Assembly (NCBI GenBank): GCA_905178155.1
Contig: CAJINV010000009.1
Coordinates: 1,547,907-1,611,906 of the forward strand
Reading direction: 5' to 3'
Length of the DNA: 64,000 nt
Origin: Amoebophrya sp. A120
Lineage: Eukaryota > Sar > Dinophyceae > Syndiniales > Amoebophryaceae
In this document: in pieces, positions 22,401 to 33,165 of the stretch
Layout: each line of letters starts with the position of its first letter
Numbering within the stretch: position 1 is the first letter of the stretch
Made by a program: the position numbers and the translations under genes
The notes under the pieces: generated by a model
The model's input: the letters and a program-made list of their open reading frames with translations, nothing else
Told to the model about the DNA's origin: nothing
Database searches by the model: none

Positions 22401-25400
22401 GGACGCGATCTTCGATTAGCAGAGCCAGCGGCAAGAACAGTCGCCCTCCTTCGCAGCATCGGGTCAGCTTTGTGGAGGATTTGGAAATGTCACCGCCGGT
22501 GGTGCTATTGAACGAGAAGAAGAAGGCAACTTCCCCGTCCAGCGACCAGAAACGGAGAGCCATGACCAGCAAAAAGGCGAAGTCGATGGTGGTTTCGCAG
22601 AGAAGGAAAGATTTGGACGAGCAGAGTGAAAAAGTGAACGCTCAGCGCCGCGCTACCGCCTCGGCGGTGCTCGCACCTACGAAGAGGTCAACGTCGTCTC
22701 GCGTGAAAACGACGATGATTACTGACGACGCTCCACTGCGGAAGACAAGCAGCAGTGTGAAGAAGCCTGTAACAGTTTTTGCAGCGGCAAGCGCTGTTGA
22801 CGTTGATGAGAAGCCGAAGCCAACAACGAGGACCACGCTGCTCGAAATGGAAGAAGGGGATGGTGATCTAGTCAAGCGCATTGATCCCACGAGAAGCGGA
22901 TCGCTCCAGATCGACAAGATGACGACTGAAAAGGAGTTGGTGCGAGTGGTGCCGTTGCCAAAAGCGGATGCCATTACAGATTCTGTCTCCAATTACGCAC
23001 CTGGCGTAGTTCCATGTGAAAGCTACATCACGAAAAGAGAAGCAAGCCCCGTCGTGTCCCTGAAAAGTGAGCCCGCTGGTACGCAGAAGTCGATCGTGGT
23101 TATTGCTGAGGAGAAGCACCAAGAGGATCATCTCTCCAATGACGCTGTGCAACTGCAGCACAACGAAGCTGTAGAGGCAGAAGTGCTTTTCCAGGAGGAC
23201 GTTGATAAAAAGTCATCCTCTGCCGCTTCTTCCTCGGTTTTCTCTTCTGAGACCGATTCCGTGTCGTCCTCCTCCAGAACGGGCAGCTCGTCATCTTTCA
23301 CCGGTAGTTCGAGCGCAAGTGGGTCGAGCTCGTCTGCATCCTCTTCTAGCGCTTACATGTACTCGAGAGCGAGCTCCTTCTCGTCTTCCTCATCCTCAAA
23401 TGTCACCGGTGTTGCGTTAGCGGCAGGGCCTGAAGAACAGAACGGGGAAGGAGTTCAACAAGTTTCATCATCCATGTCTGCAGCCACTGCTGCTCCGTCA
23501 GGTGGTCTACTACAAGCAAAGTCTCCTGATCCACTCTTCTCTAGCACGATCAAGAATTTTCAGCACACGCAGCAGCGTTTGCAACAGGAGCAAGTCGACC
23601 ACGTCCCCTCGAGCCTTTGGAGCGACAAGTTTTACATCGCCGGTCGATTGCCCATATTCCAAGCGCAGACCGAGCTGAAGCGCGAGATCGAGGCCCACCA
23701 GGCCTTCTACCTGAGCTCTTTTCTAAAAAGCGAGGAGTTCCACAAGCAGAGCTACTGGGAGCACCTGTTTTCGCTGTTTAACGTGAACAAACTGCCGATG
23801 TTGAAAACCGTTTTCGGCTACCCGCTCGTTTTGCTCGTACTGAACTGCGTGAGGAATGGGCTTGAGTGCCTGCTGGTGAAGAAAGCAGAGCACTTGGCAT
23901 GGAACGGATCTGCAGGAGGTGCAGTTGCTGGGTCCTTCAACCAGAAGTCAACAACGTGCTTTCTGGAGCAGCAGAGCACGAAGAAGGATAAAGCGGCCGC
24001 AGCCACTTGGAGCAGCTACACTGCTGTGCGGAGATACTTGTTGGAGAAGGTGCGGAAGAACGACGGTGAGGTTTTCCGGAAGCTCATCGAGTTTGTGGAG
24101 AATTGCGATGTGGGCAGTGAGAGTGACGGCGCTGCTTCTCAACACGCAGACCAAAGAGGGAATACTAAGTTGCAACGTGCGCAGTTGCAGCCGCCGCAGA
24201 GCGCTCCGATGGACCTGGCTTACGTTTCTCTGCTGGTCTTGCGTGGCCTGGTTGAACTGTTTGTTGTCTCCAAATCCAGCGCCGCAGGAAAAAAAGAGTC
24301 TGATGCGAACAAAACGAAAAGAGCCTCTTCCCGGACGACCACAAACTCCACGCGGAATTCGACGGCTTCAAAAAACGATCGAAATTCAACATCTTCGACC
24401 CGAGGCTCCAGGATTTCATTGCGCAACCTCGTCCGAGGTCGTGCGTCCACGCTGCTATTCCAGGGTGCCCAACAAACAGGGAACGGGGAAGATGGCAGCG
24501 ACACCGATGAAGCGGAGCATCCAACCAGTGTCGGCACGGTTCAAGAGCTTTTTTTCGACTACACTTCAGGGGCAAATTCAGTTGCTGAAGACCAAACTCT
24601 AGCTGCAGTAAGTGCGAATAATAGTGGTCCTGCCTCTGATCTCGTGGCCGTTCTGAGTTCACACTCCGCCAAGATTTTGACGGTAGCTGTGAAAATGAGT
24701 GACCCTTTGGGCCGGACGAACCCGCTCGAGGCGATCATCGTCAGAAGACCGATTTTGCTGCAGCTGAGGCCGGTGATTCTGACGCTCTGTCGGATCTTCG
24801 AAACCAAAAGTGGCACTACTCCGGGACCTGTTCTTGATAATCTTGTCGACCAAGAATCTGGTGTTGCTGACACGATTTCACCCGCTGCTAATCTGGTTGA
24901 CATTCTCGCAGCAGCGCAGTTGCAGCAGCAGAAGTTGTCCTCTACTTCCACCGCGCCGCATGAGCCGAAGAACCTCTACCTCACGGCGTTGTTGAGTCGG
25001 CAGGACGAGGAGCAGCACTCATATTCCGAGAAGAACCCTAACATCGAAACCGCATTTCTGACTGCGCTCGCTGCTGTGACATTCGTGACCACAAAACCCG
25101 CACAGCAGAAGAGTGGATCGGTCGATACGTTCGCAATCGCGGTGGCCGGGGAAGTCTCCGTCGCACTGATCAGATTGCTGCAGTTGCTGTCGAATGAAAT
25201 GAAAAAGAGCTCTTTGGGGCCCGGTGCAACCGAGGTCGGCGAATCGACACGTGGTTCGAGCGAGCGCCTCTCGACCCGCTTGTCCAACATGATTTCACGA
25301 GGAGGGCGGGATAGTTTCAGGCAGAGCCAGCGCGAAACTAACGACGTCAATACCGCGACTACGCCAACGTCAAACGCTGCTCAGCAGCAACAGCGCGCGG

Positions 25401-26062
25401 ATTTGCAATTACTCTTGTTCGCGGAACACCTAGTGCCGAATTTCGTACTACGCTTCCTCACCAACGGACAGTTTCTACTGTCGAAAGTGGTCAAAATCGG
25501 ATTCGTCCTCTCCGATTTTCTACAGCAAACAACGGAGCAGCAAAAACACTCGCTTGTGAAGGACTTCAAATTTATCGAGCATGTCATTTTTTCCTTTGGA
25601 AAAAGCTTTTTGCAACTCGGCCAGGAGCTGATTCGCATCACTTTCGCGTCAACGAAAAAGGATTTGAATGGAGCTGCAGACGTTGGAATTGGCAGCCCGA
25701 CGCCCGCTTCGATCGCAGAGCAAGCGGAAGCTTCTGTGCAGGAACAGCAGCAGCAGGTGGAAAAGTTGCATCAGCAACGACTGCGGGTGTTCCGCATGTT
25801 CGTCTTGTTGCTGCAGGCGGTCAACACGCCGAAGTTGCAGAAATCCATCGTGGCAACGTTGGAGAAGTTTTTGGTTGAGAAACTCATCATCGACTCGTTT
25901 CTGGGGAAGACCGTGGTCACGACGACAAATACGACGTTGCCAGCGCAGATTATGCCGCTCAAAAACTTTCAGCAACTGGTGGAATTGATTGGCGTGGGAT
26001 CGGGTGGCGGTGCGGCGAGTGTGGCGCCTAACTACGCGGAGCGGAATATTGTAAGTAGTTGA
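16471..26062 (+). CDS. Giant unrecognised protein of about 3,107 residues, three exons
   Basis: Exons 16471-17248, 17374-18968 and 19112-26062 join in phase through GT-AG introns of 125 and 143 nt. The N-terminus has an ordered block (RARFIFFSNVDGEERAFALEF to about SADRFLQQLQKYVAAEF). Roughly the next 1,400 residues are Ser/Arg/Pro-rich and probably disordered. A second ordered block lies near RHHLTWITVVDGDQQALTVR and LDLVFHEESLFQSL. A long serine run encoded at about 23,210-23,400 follows. The last 850 residues are mostly helical (for example LWSDKFYIAGRLPIFQAQT and LVPNFVLRFLTNGQFLLSKV), suggesting a HEAT/armadillo-like scaffold. At the 3' end GT at 26051 and AG at 26079-26080 would allow a 30-nt intron with a slightly different tail. 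No family is recognised; a scaffold role is inference. Confidence 0.75.
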
Positions 26063-27433
26063 TTTTATATATGCTTTTAGCTGTTAATATCATCCTCATG
26101 ATCATCATGAACTTGCTCTTCATCTACGGACCACGATGCGATAATCGAAAAAGGACCGGAAGAACAGGAATACCTTCTACGGATGAATTTAATTCAAATA
26201 TTCCCGCCCCGGAAGATCACACGAAAGCGAAAACTGATAAACGCGCCACGGCCAAAAGGCTTGTATGATGCACTGCTCCTAGTAATTGTCAAAGTTAATG
26301 CCAACACTAATAGATACATGGCACATAGGTAGCAGTAATAAATGTTTCATAGTAAACTGCTCGGTCAATTTTTATTCCCAGGTGAATAGACTAGAAGCTT
26401 TTTTGTAACATTCCTCACATCACGATCACTGAGCCCGAGTAGCCACGCAATAAAAGTTGGCTCTTCATCGAGTCGCTTTACTGCCTGGTTCTGTAATTGT
26501 AATTTTTTGGTTTGTGCTACTTCATGTCAATCTTTTTTTGCAAACGCAAACCCCAACTCATAACTAACACTAGCCCCATGAAAGAGCCAAGGAGAATGTT
26601 ACGCTACAACTCGTCGTGGTCGTTTCTTTCCTTCCACAAGTACAATACTGCGAGATGGAAAAAATGACGTTGCACCGATCGCTAGCACGAAAAAAATGAT
26701 CATATGTACGAGCGCATTGTAGTTGAGTTTTCGAGATGGAGGAAGGAAAAACAAAATGCTCATACATAGAAAGTGGCGTTCTTAATACGTTCCTTGACTG
26801 CTAAACTTGAAAAACTCCCTGATTCGCGTTGGCACCGCGCATCTGCATCGATTTTTTTTGTTTTTGCGCCCTTAGTTTTTCGAAAATGTTGTGACGATCT
26901 AAATTCTTGACAAATCGTTTGAGCTGTTTTCGAAGCTGGAAGAATGTTCACCCAGCTGACATAAATCAGTAGTATCCTGACACGCGGGAGACTGGTGTGA
27001 TCAACTTTAGCTGACGGAGCGATCTGGAAATCTCTCTTCATCGATCTATAGGCGATCCGGTATATGACCCAGTCGAAACGGTACTAGATAGATTGATAGA
27101 TGCCGCCGTTTGTCACCTCTTGATTTGATACGGAACAAAATGAACGCATGCATTAGGCGAGAAGCTGGTTTGGCATATAATAAAGGTAACCGGATCCTGA
27201 ACCTGCTGGTCGACGAGAAAATTTCATTATTTATTTATAGGAACACCAACACGGTGAAGAGTCTTTTCAAAAAGTGAAAAGCTTCGAAAATGTTGACGCT
27301 GCGATTGCCGTGGGTGCAAGGCGTTCCGGTTTGTTTTTCTTCCTCCTGATCATGCGTTTCGACGACAAAGGCACGCGGCTTCTCGGCAAGTAAGTCCTTT
27401 AGTTGTGGGGTGCCAAAAAGAGCTTACACCAAA
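26063..27433. other. Intergenic, no gene seen
   Basis: About 1.4 kb without a supported gene. A 69-codon frame at 26059-26268 follows the giant gene directly and is more likely its 3' UTR. An ATG at 27289 opens a 19-codon frame only. Confidence 0.5.
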
Positions 27434-29826
27434 ATGGACCAAGTGGACATCAACGGAGCGCGAAGGACCGGAGGACGTGTCCCACGCCCTAACATCCTTC
27501 CTGGGGACATCTGCAAGGCAGATGGAAAGTTCTGGGTCCTCGCCTGCCGTGCCTATAGAGGGGTGCAGACACATGCCCTTGTTCGTCAACGAGTCCTAGT
27601 CAGGCTGAATCATCAATCTAGTATCACTTCTCCAGAAGACGATAGAGATGTAGGATCGTCTCTAGCTGGCCCCGTCAACTTGGAGATCCGCGCGATGGCA
27701 CCGCGCTTTGCAATACGAAAGCAGAGAAATGGAACGAGAAGACAGTGGTATCGGCGTCTACAAACGCCTCTGAACTACGTCATATCTGACAAACAGACGC
27801 GTGACAAAATCGCCATTGCTATGAAAGCCAAGGCGCTGCATAGTTTTTGCCAGAAGAACTTGGATGCAATTTGGAAGGAGCTGCTTGACCGCGGACTTGT
27901 AACCGACGAGATGAGCTACGAAACGATCCAAAGCAGCACACCAAGAGCTTGGTCGACCCCGATTCCGGGGATGTTGCTGGTGGCCCCTCAAAAGTCATCA
28001 TAGGCAACAACGAGGACGATGAGGATCGACCAGATTTCGGAATTGACACGGATAAAGGGGGCACTGGCTTCTTTTGGCAACTCTCGGAGGAGGCGCTTCG
28101 CAACGAATTTGATATTCGCCCCAAGAATTCCGCTAAAGTCGTCGCGGACATGGACGCGGTTCTAGGCCAAGTGGAAGGCGAAGGGGACAGCTCCGATAAC
28201 GACGACGCGTCTACCGATGAAGAAGATTATACCGGAGAAAAAACCATGCGCAAGCGAATCTACCAAGGCGACTTGGTCCGCGCTGACAACGGTTTCTGGC
28301 TGACGCTGTTCAACGTCTACGAGACCAAAGCGCACGTCCCGGCGAAGAAAGTTGTGCGTCGCGTGCTGATCCGACTTTCTCAAAACCCAACCAAAAAGGG
28401 GAAACTCACTAGCGGGCTTGACATTGAAGTGCGAACCATGAAAACTCGTTTCCAGGGCGGCAAGCGCACGAACGCAAGGCGCCACGTTGGCTTGCAAGAG
28501 CACTTGGAAGAGGTCGCGCCCAACCCTGAACTTCGGCAAAAAATCGCGGACGCGATGCGTGCGGAGAAACTGCGGGACTTTGCAAGTAGCAAAACTCTCC
28601 AGAAGCGAATTTGGAACCGTTTGCTGGAAAACGGCGACATATCGAGTTCGATGGGAACTGAAAAACTGAAGGGACGTCACGAAGTAGAGGGTGCAGAGCA
28701 CGAAGAAATGGTAGGAGTACAACAGGATGACGATTTGGACGACGCTGCGCAAGCTGATGCCAGCAAGCGGCAAAATGGCGGTGAGAAAAAGCAAGAGCCA
28801 GCAAAAGCGGCAATAAAAGCAGATGCCGGTGGGACGGGCTTTTTTCTGGACCTGTCAGCAACAGACCTGGAAGAAAATTTTGATTTGAAAGAGTCCTCTT
28901 CAAAAGCCATGGTGAAGGAGATTGCGGCAGCGCTGCGTGAGTCAAAAAAGAAAGCGAGTAGCAAAGTTGCAGCTTCAGCAGTGAAAGAGACGAACGCGAA
29001 TCATGCTAAGCGCAAGCCCAGCCTCGATCTTGAGCTCGACATCCCAGGATTGGAAAGCGACGACGAGGAAAACAAGCAGGCAAAGACGGTGTCTTTGCAA
29101 GTGGGGGCAAGCGGAGCAGATTTTGACGTCATTGATTCAGGTAAGAACGCATCCAGTTCATCCACCATGAGTGTCGATTTGACGAATCACACGAACTTGT
29201 CGCACCCGACACCTACTAGCTCTTCCAAGACATCAGTTCGGAGCACTGCCACCGCGTCGAGTGCGCCCAGTGACAAGCCTAAAAGCATCTCTTCCGGTGG
29301 TGCCGTCCCGTCCTCTTCTTCCGCACTGGAGCCGCGGTCGAACCTTCCTACTTCCAGCGCTTTCCACTCCAAGAAGCGAGGCAGGAGTCCAGCGGAAGGG
29401 ACCCAGCAGCCCGTTTCCGCCTCCGCCGGCAACGACGCTAAGGATTCTGAGCCCGACCGTCTGCAAAAACTAAGTTTGTTCGAGAAAAGCACCCGTCAGC
29501 GGATGCACGTGCGTGCCTATTTCGACTACGAGACCGATCCAGTGAAAACGCCGAAGAAGGAGGGAAAGCATAGGGAACCAGCGACTTTTTTCTGGTTCAT
29601 GTTTGACCATCCGCTTAAGGACACACTGTTGTGTCGTGGAACGGTGAAGAAGGACCTGCTCTCTCCTAGCACGCTGGAACGAATTTCGCAGGGACAAGCT
29701 GTTGATCTGCAGGTAGTCCCGTGGATCGACGAGACAAGGAAAAAAGCGTCCTCCATCAAATTGGCGTCTCGTTATGCGAAAAATGATACGTACAGGTTGC
29801 GTGAGATAGGGAGTGCGAAGAGCTAA
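27434..29826 (+). CDS. Protein with an internally duplicated unknown domain
   Basis: Two copies of an ordered domain are visible. Copy 1 (residues about 25-165) starts GDICKADGKFWVLACRAY. Copy 2 (about 267-400) starts GDLVRADNGFWLTLFNVY. They share RxVLIRL/RVLVRL, LEIRxM/IEVRTMKTRF and a helix (KIAIAMKAKALHSF / KIADAMRAEKLRDF). Each is followed by a smaller repeated motif, GGTGFFWQLSEEALRNEFD and GGTGFFLDLSATDLEENFD. The C-terminus has a third ordered block (RMHVRAYFDYETDP to VDLQVVPWIDETRKK). ATG 27434 is the first ATG of the frame. The reading frame changes between 27,899 and 28,014. In-phase GT-AG mini-introns of 35 nt are possible at 27980-28014 (about 785 residues in total) or 27899-27933. 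The first keeps more of the repeat homology. Function unknown; the basic, strand-rich repeats could bind nucleic acid, but that is a guess. Confidence 0.7.
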
Positions 29827-30363
29827 AAAACTACATCTTAATATTACCCGCCCCATCAGCATTGACAAAGAAAAGCGACCGAGTTAGAAATATCGAAACG
29901 TTCCAAACTGACACTCACATCACATTGAGTACCGCTATGTACATGTATCAATACGGCACAAATACAACACCTGCGACAGTGCACGACGCTAAATGGGGCA
30001 GCTTCATCATGCTGTGTTCGCGATGCCGAAGCATGATCTTTCACTTTGCTGTCTTGGGCTAAACGAACAAATAAGATCGTTGTGCTGGTGTACCAGTTCC
30101 ATTTTTGCTCGATTCTTTCCTTCTTGGTAACTACGGATCCGCACAATGATAGAGTGGATGCCTCTCTCTGGTGGTTTTCTTTGTTTTTCGTGTGTGGTTC
30201 TCTAGTGTCTTCTTCTGAGAATGATCAGATTCCACCAAACGTCTGTCTGTTTTTCTGTTTTTTTCTGAAAAGATCCGAAATCATCGCTGGATGTTTGCAT
30301 CGAGAAACCAGCTCGCCTTCGCCAAGTATCTACATCGGTAAATTTCGACAAGTAGCGAGAAAA
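29827..30363. other. Intergenic / 5' leader of the next gene
   Basis: No separate gene. The frame of the next gene stays open upstream to about 30046, but that part is rich in Phe/Cys/Ser runs that do not look like a conserved N-terminus, so the ATG at 30364 is preferred. Confidence 0.5.
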
Positions 30364-32709
30364 ATGCGCTCCGTGCCATCCGCCCATGCGAAGCTGCTCC
30401 AACTTCCCGCACGATTCACGGCCACTTTGGAGCCGCCGAGAAACGCGGATGAGTTGATCCGGGTTCTACGCCAGGTCTATGCGTACTCGCAGCGAGGTTC
30501 GCAAATCAATGCCTTCTTCAAGCAAACCAGCAAGCAGCGCTGGCGCTTGGACCGGGTCACGGCAAACGCGTACGAGTCTAGTACAAGCTTGGCGCCGACC
30601 ACCGGCTTTTCGAAGAGAAAGCGGGGAGAAACCTTTGGACGGAATGGAGCCAACGGAGAGGATGTGATGCAAGCCAGTAGCATCACGACGACCGAAGTGG
30701 AGGAAGAAGCGGGCCCGGCAGGAGGTGCAAGAAGAGGTCATCAAAACTCTAGCGGTAGCGACTCTTTGTCGCCCGACGCCGAGCAGGCATTTCGCTCGGG
30801 AAAAAATGGCGCAAGCTCGTCTACGACGAGCGTAGAGCAGGTCAACATTTCTAGCTCCAGCAGTTCGTCGACGCATCCTGACAATGCTGAAACTATCACC
30901 GCGAATCGACCGAAGCAGAAACCTGCTTACGCCAATAGTCGCGTCCACTGGCTGGACCAGGAAACCACGCTGCTGAAGCAGCTCACGGCGACCTTCTTCG
31001 AGACCTGCGAGAAATACTACCCGCCCCAAGTCCTGGAGGTGCTGCACTTGTTCAACGAGATTGAGTATTCAGACCTGAACCTGCAGCGGGCGGCGGTCGG
31101 TCGGATTGATGACTTGCTGCTCCTGCCGACACCAAGAAGGATTTTGCAGCTCACTGTTTTTTTCAGCAAAGCCAGAATACCGGTGGAGCACTGGTGGGAC
31201 GCGAAATTAGGGCCTCTCGTCGAGGAAAATCTGCAGCACTTCACGCACGGGATCCCCAATTTGTTGGATGCGTTGCTGTTCGTAAGGGACCAAACACAGG
31301 CTTCCAGCGATAGACAAACACAAGCCGACGCGCAGACCGGAACTGAAAAGGACACTATGCCGGATGAAGAGAATAGTCTAGAGCTGATCATAGACGGGCT
31401 AGCGACGCAGCTGTTGCTCGTGAAGCAATCAAACACAATCAAGCCTTGCGTTTTCGCCCGTGGATTCGAGCGTCTGTCGGTTTTCGGCTACGATTACCCG
31501 GAATTGAAGGCAGAGGCAACGAAGATGCTGCGGAGTGGTTCTTCCGAAACCAATGCGAATACAGATCATTTTGACGACGGTAGTTCTGCTGTCGACGACT
31601 TTTCGGATATCGAAGACGAAAACGAAGACATTTTCGAATCAAGTTTCGGAAAGTCAAAACCGGGCAAGGCAGTGAATTCGAGCGGAGCCGACACAACTCC
31701 CGCCGGCATCGCCACACGGACCAATCTGGTCGCGGGGTTGCAGCGGTACAGTTCCAGCAGTTCAAGTCGAGGAAAAAGCACTGACTTTTTGGATGACATT
31801 GCCTCTCTCGACCTGGAGATCGCGGTGAGGCGGGGGCTCGTGTGTTCCGAAAGGCAGTTGGATCACTTTCTCAACAACACAGAGCAGCTGCTGTCCGATG
31901 CAACTTTTCTTTGGCGCCGATTCCCGCAGCAAGTAAATTTGCTAGCGAGACTCTGTTTGAATAAACGCGACTCAGCACAGTCCTCCGCACTCGCCGATCT
32001 GCGCGCAAACTTCATTCTGACAGCGATGGAGACTCATCTGCTCGACAGAGATTACGACAGCGCCACGTCGGACACCAACGCAAACGAGGCATTACTGGAA
32101 GCGAGCGCGCTGATGCGGAAATACAGTCCGCGGCAGCTGGTCGATTTGCTGGAAACGGTGGCACTGCTGACAACCGACCGTGCTCCGGCAGGAAAATCAG
32201 TATCGACACCGACAAAAACAGAGCGGAGCCCACAACCTGAAGCGCAGTTGATCTCTCTACTTCTCCCCTTTTTGCCACAGTTAGATTTGAGGGCAAAGCG
32301 CCGGCTGTACCGGCTGTGCTGTTGCTGTAGCTTTAGCAACTCGGAGGTAGAGGCTAAGCGAACCCCCGATTATGCACCAGCAGAAGTCACGAATTCGCAA
32401 CAAACGCAAGCACTCTGGCGGAAACTGACCCTAACGCTGCTGACCCGACACGGTGAACCGCCGGCGTTGCCCGTCTACAAGGTGGAGCCTAAAAATGGCA
32501 GTGAGAGCACAAGAACTACAGTCGTTGCGGGAGAGGTTGTCTTTCCCCTCTCCCCGCAGCGCGGTGCTGGGAATGATTCTCGAATGAACTCTTGCCTCCG
32601 TCCTTTGTCACACTTGGATGTCGATACACGAGGAAACTTCACACCAATTTTCTCTCTCCAGCAAATTGCATGGAAACAGCAAGCCTGGAATGTCCGACAT
32701 GATCCATAG
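30364..32709 (+). CDS. Helical-repeat protein, possibly organelle RNA-binding (HPR/FASTK-like)
   Basis: A single open frame of about 781 residues. From ATG 30364 the N-terminus (MRSVPSAHAKLLQLPARF) is basic, Ser/Ala-rich and free of acidic residues, compatible with a mitochondrial presequence. Ordered helical blocks alternate with Ser/Asp-rich disorder. Near residues 205-300 the pattern PPQVLEVLHLFNEIEYSDLN, then ILQLTVFFSKARIPVEHWW and IPNLLDALLFVRD resembles the degenerate paired helices of heptatricopeptide/FASTK-type proteins that alveolates target to mitochondria. A Cys cluster (LYRLCCCCSFSN) lies near residue 655. I do not see a RAP domain. The similarity is by pattern only, and a different alpha-solenoid family is equally possible. 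Confidence 0.6.
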   Translation: MRSVPSAHAKLLQLPARFTATLEPPRNADELIRVLRQVYAYSQRGSQINAFFKQTSKQRWRLDRVTANAYESSTSLAPTTGFSKRKRGETFGRNGANGEDVMQASSITTTEVEEEAGPAGGARRGHQNSSGSDSLSPDAEQAFRSGKNGASSSTTSVEQVNISSSSSSSTHPDNAETITANRPKQKPAYANSRVHWLDQETTLLKQLTATFFETCEKYYPPQVLEVLHLFNEIEYSDLNLQRAAVGRIDDLLLLPTPRRILQLTVFFSKARIPVEHWWDAKLGPLVEENLQHFTHGIPNLLDALLFVRDQTQASSDRQTQADAQTGTEKDTMPDEENSLELIIDGLATQLLLVKQSNTIKPCVFARGFERLSVFGYDYPELKAEATKMLRSGSSETNANTDHFDDGSSAVDDFSDIEDENEDIFESSFGKSKPGKAVNSSGADTTPAGIATRTNLVAGLQRYSSSSSSRGKSTDFLDDIASLDLEIAVRRGLVCSERQLDHFLNNTEQLLSDATFLWRRFPQQVNLLARLCLNKRDSAQSSALADLRANFILTAMETHLLDRDYDSATSDTNANEALLEASALMRKYSPRQLVDLLETVALLTTDRAPAGKSVSTPTKTERSPQPEAQLISLLLPFLPQLDLRAKRRLYRLCCCCSFSNSEVEAKRTPDYAPAEVTNSQQTQALWRKLTLTLLTRHGEPPALPVYKVEPKNGSESTRTTVVAGEVVFPLSPQRGAGNDSRMNSCLRPLSHLDVDTRGNFTPIFSLQQIAWKQQAWNVRHDP

Positions 32710-33165
32710 AACGCGAGCCGAATCAACGATAAATGAAGGCAAGATCATCAGGCACCGCAACAAAGAAATATTGCGGTACGAACGCAAGAAAGGGCTGAAA
32801 AAATCAACAGCAACAATCTTTGCCATGTTCAGAAGATTCCAGGAAAAAATCTTGGAGATCAAAAGCCAAGTGCAAGAATCCACATCCACGCCATAGTTCA
32901 CTTGTTCCTGAAAATGTAGCCTGGCGGAGAATTTTTTTTTCCACAAGAAGGAGAATCGACACGCTAATGTATTGCTTTTCACGATCCCATCTCTCACCGA
33001 ACAAGTTTCTCAGGCTCGATAACAGTTCGCTAACGCATTAGAATTGGCTCTATTTTTTCATCCAAATGCTGTGACTAGACGACATTCAAGCGCTGCACTG
33101 CGTTCGACTTCGACATCATCCAATAACGATTTGTTGGTTCCTCTCAGCTCGTAAAAGTAAAAATC
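32710..33165. other. Intergenic, no gene seen
   Basis: About 450 bases between two codirectional genes, with only short frames and no repeat. Confidence 0.5.
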
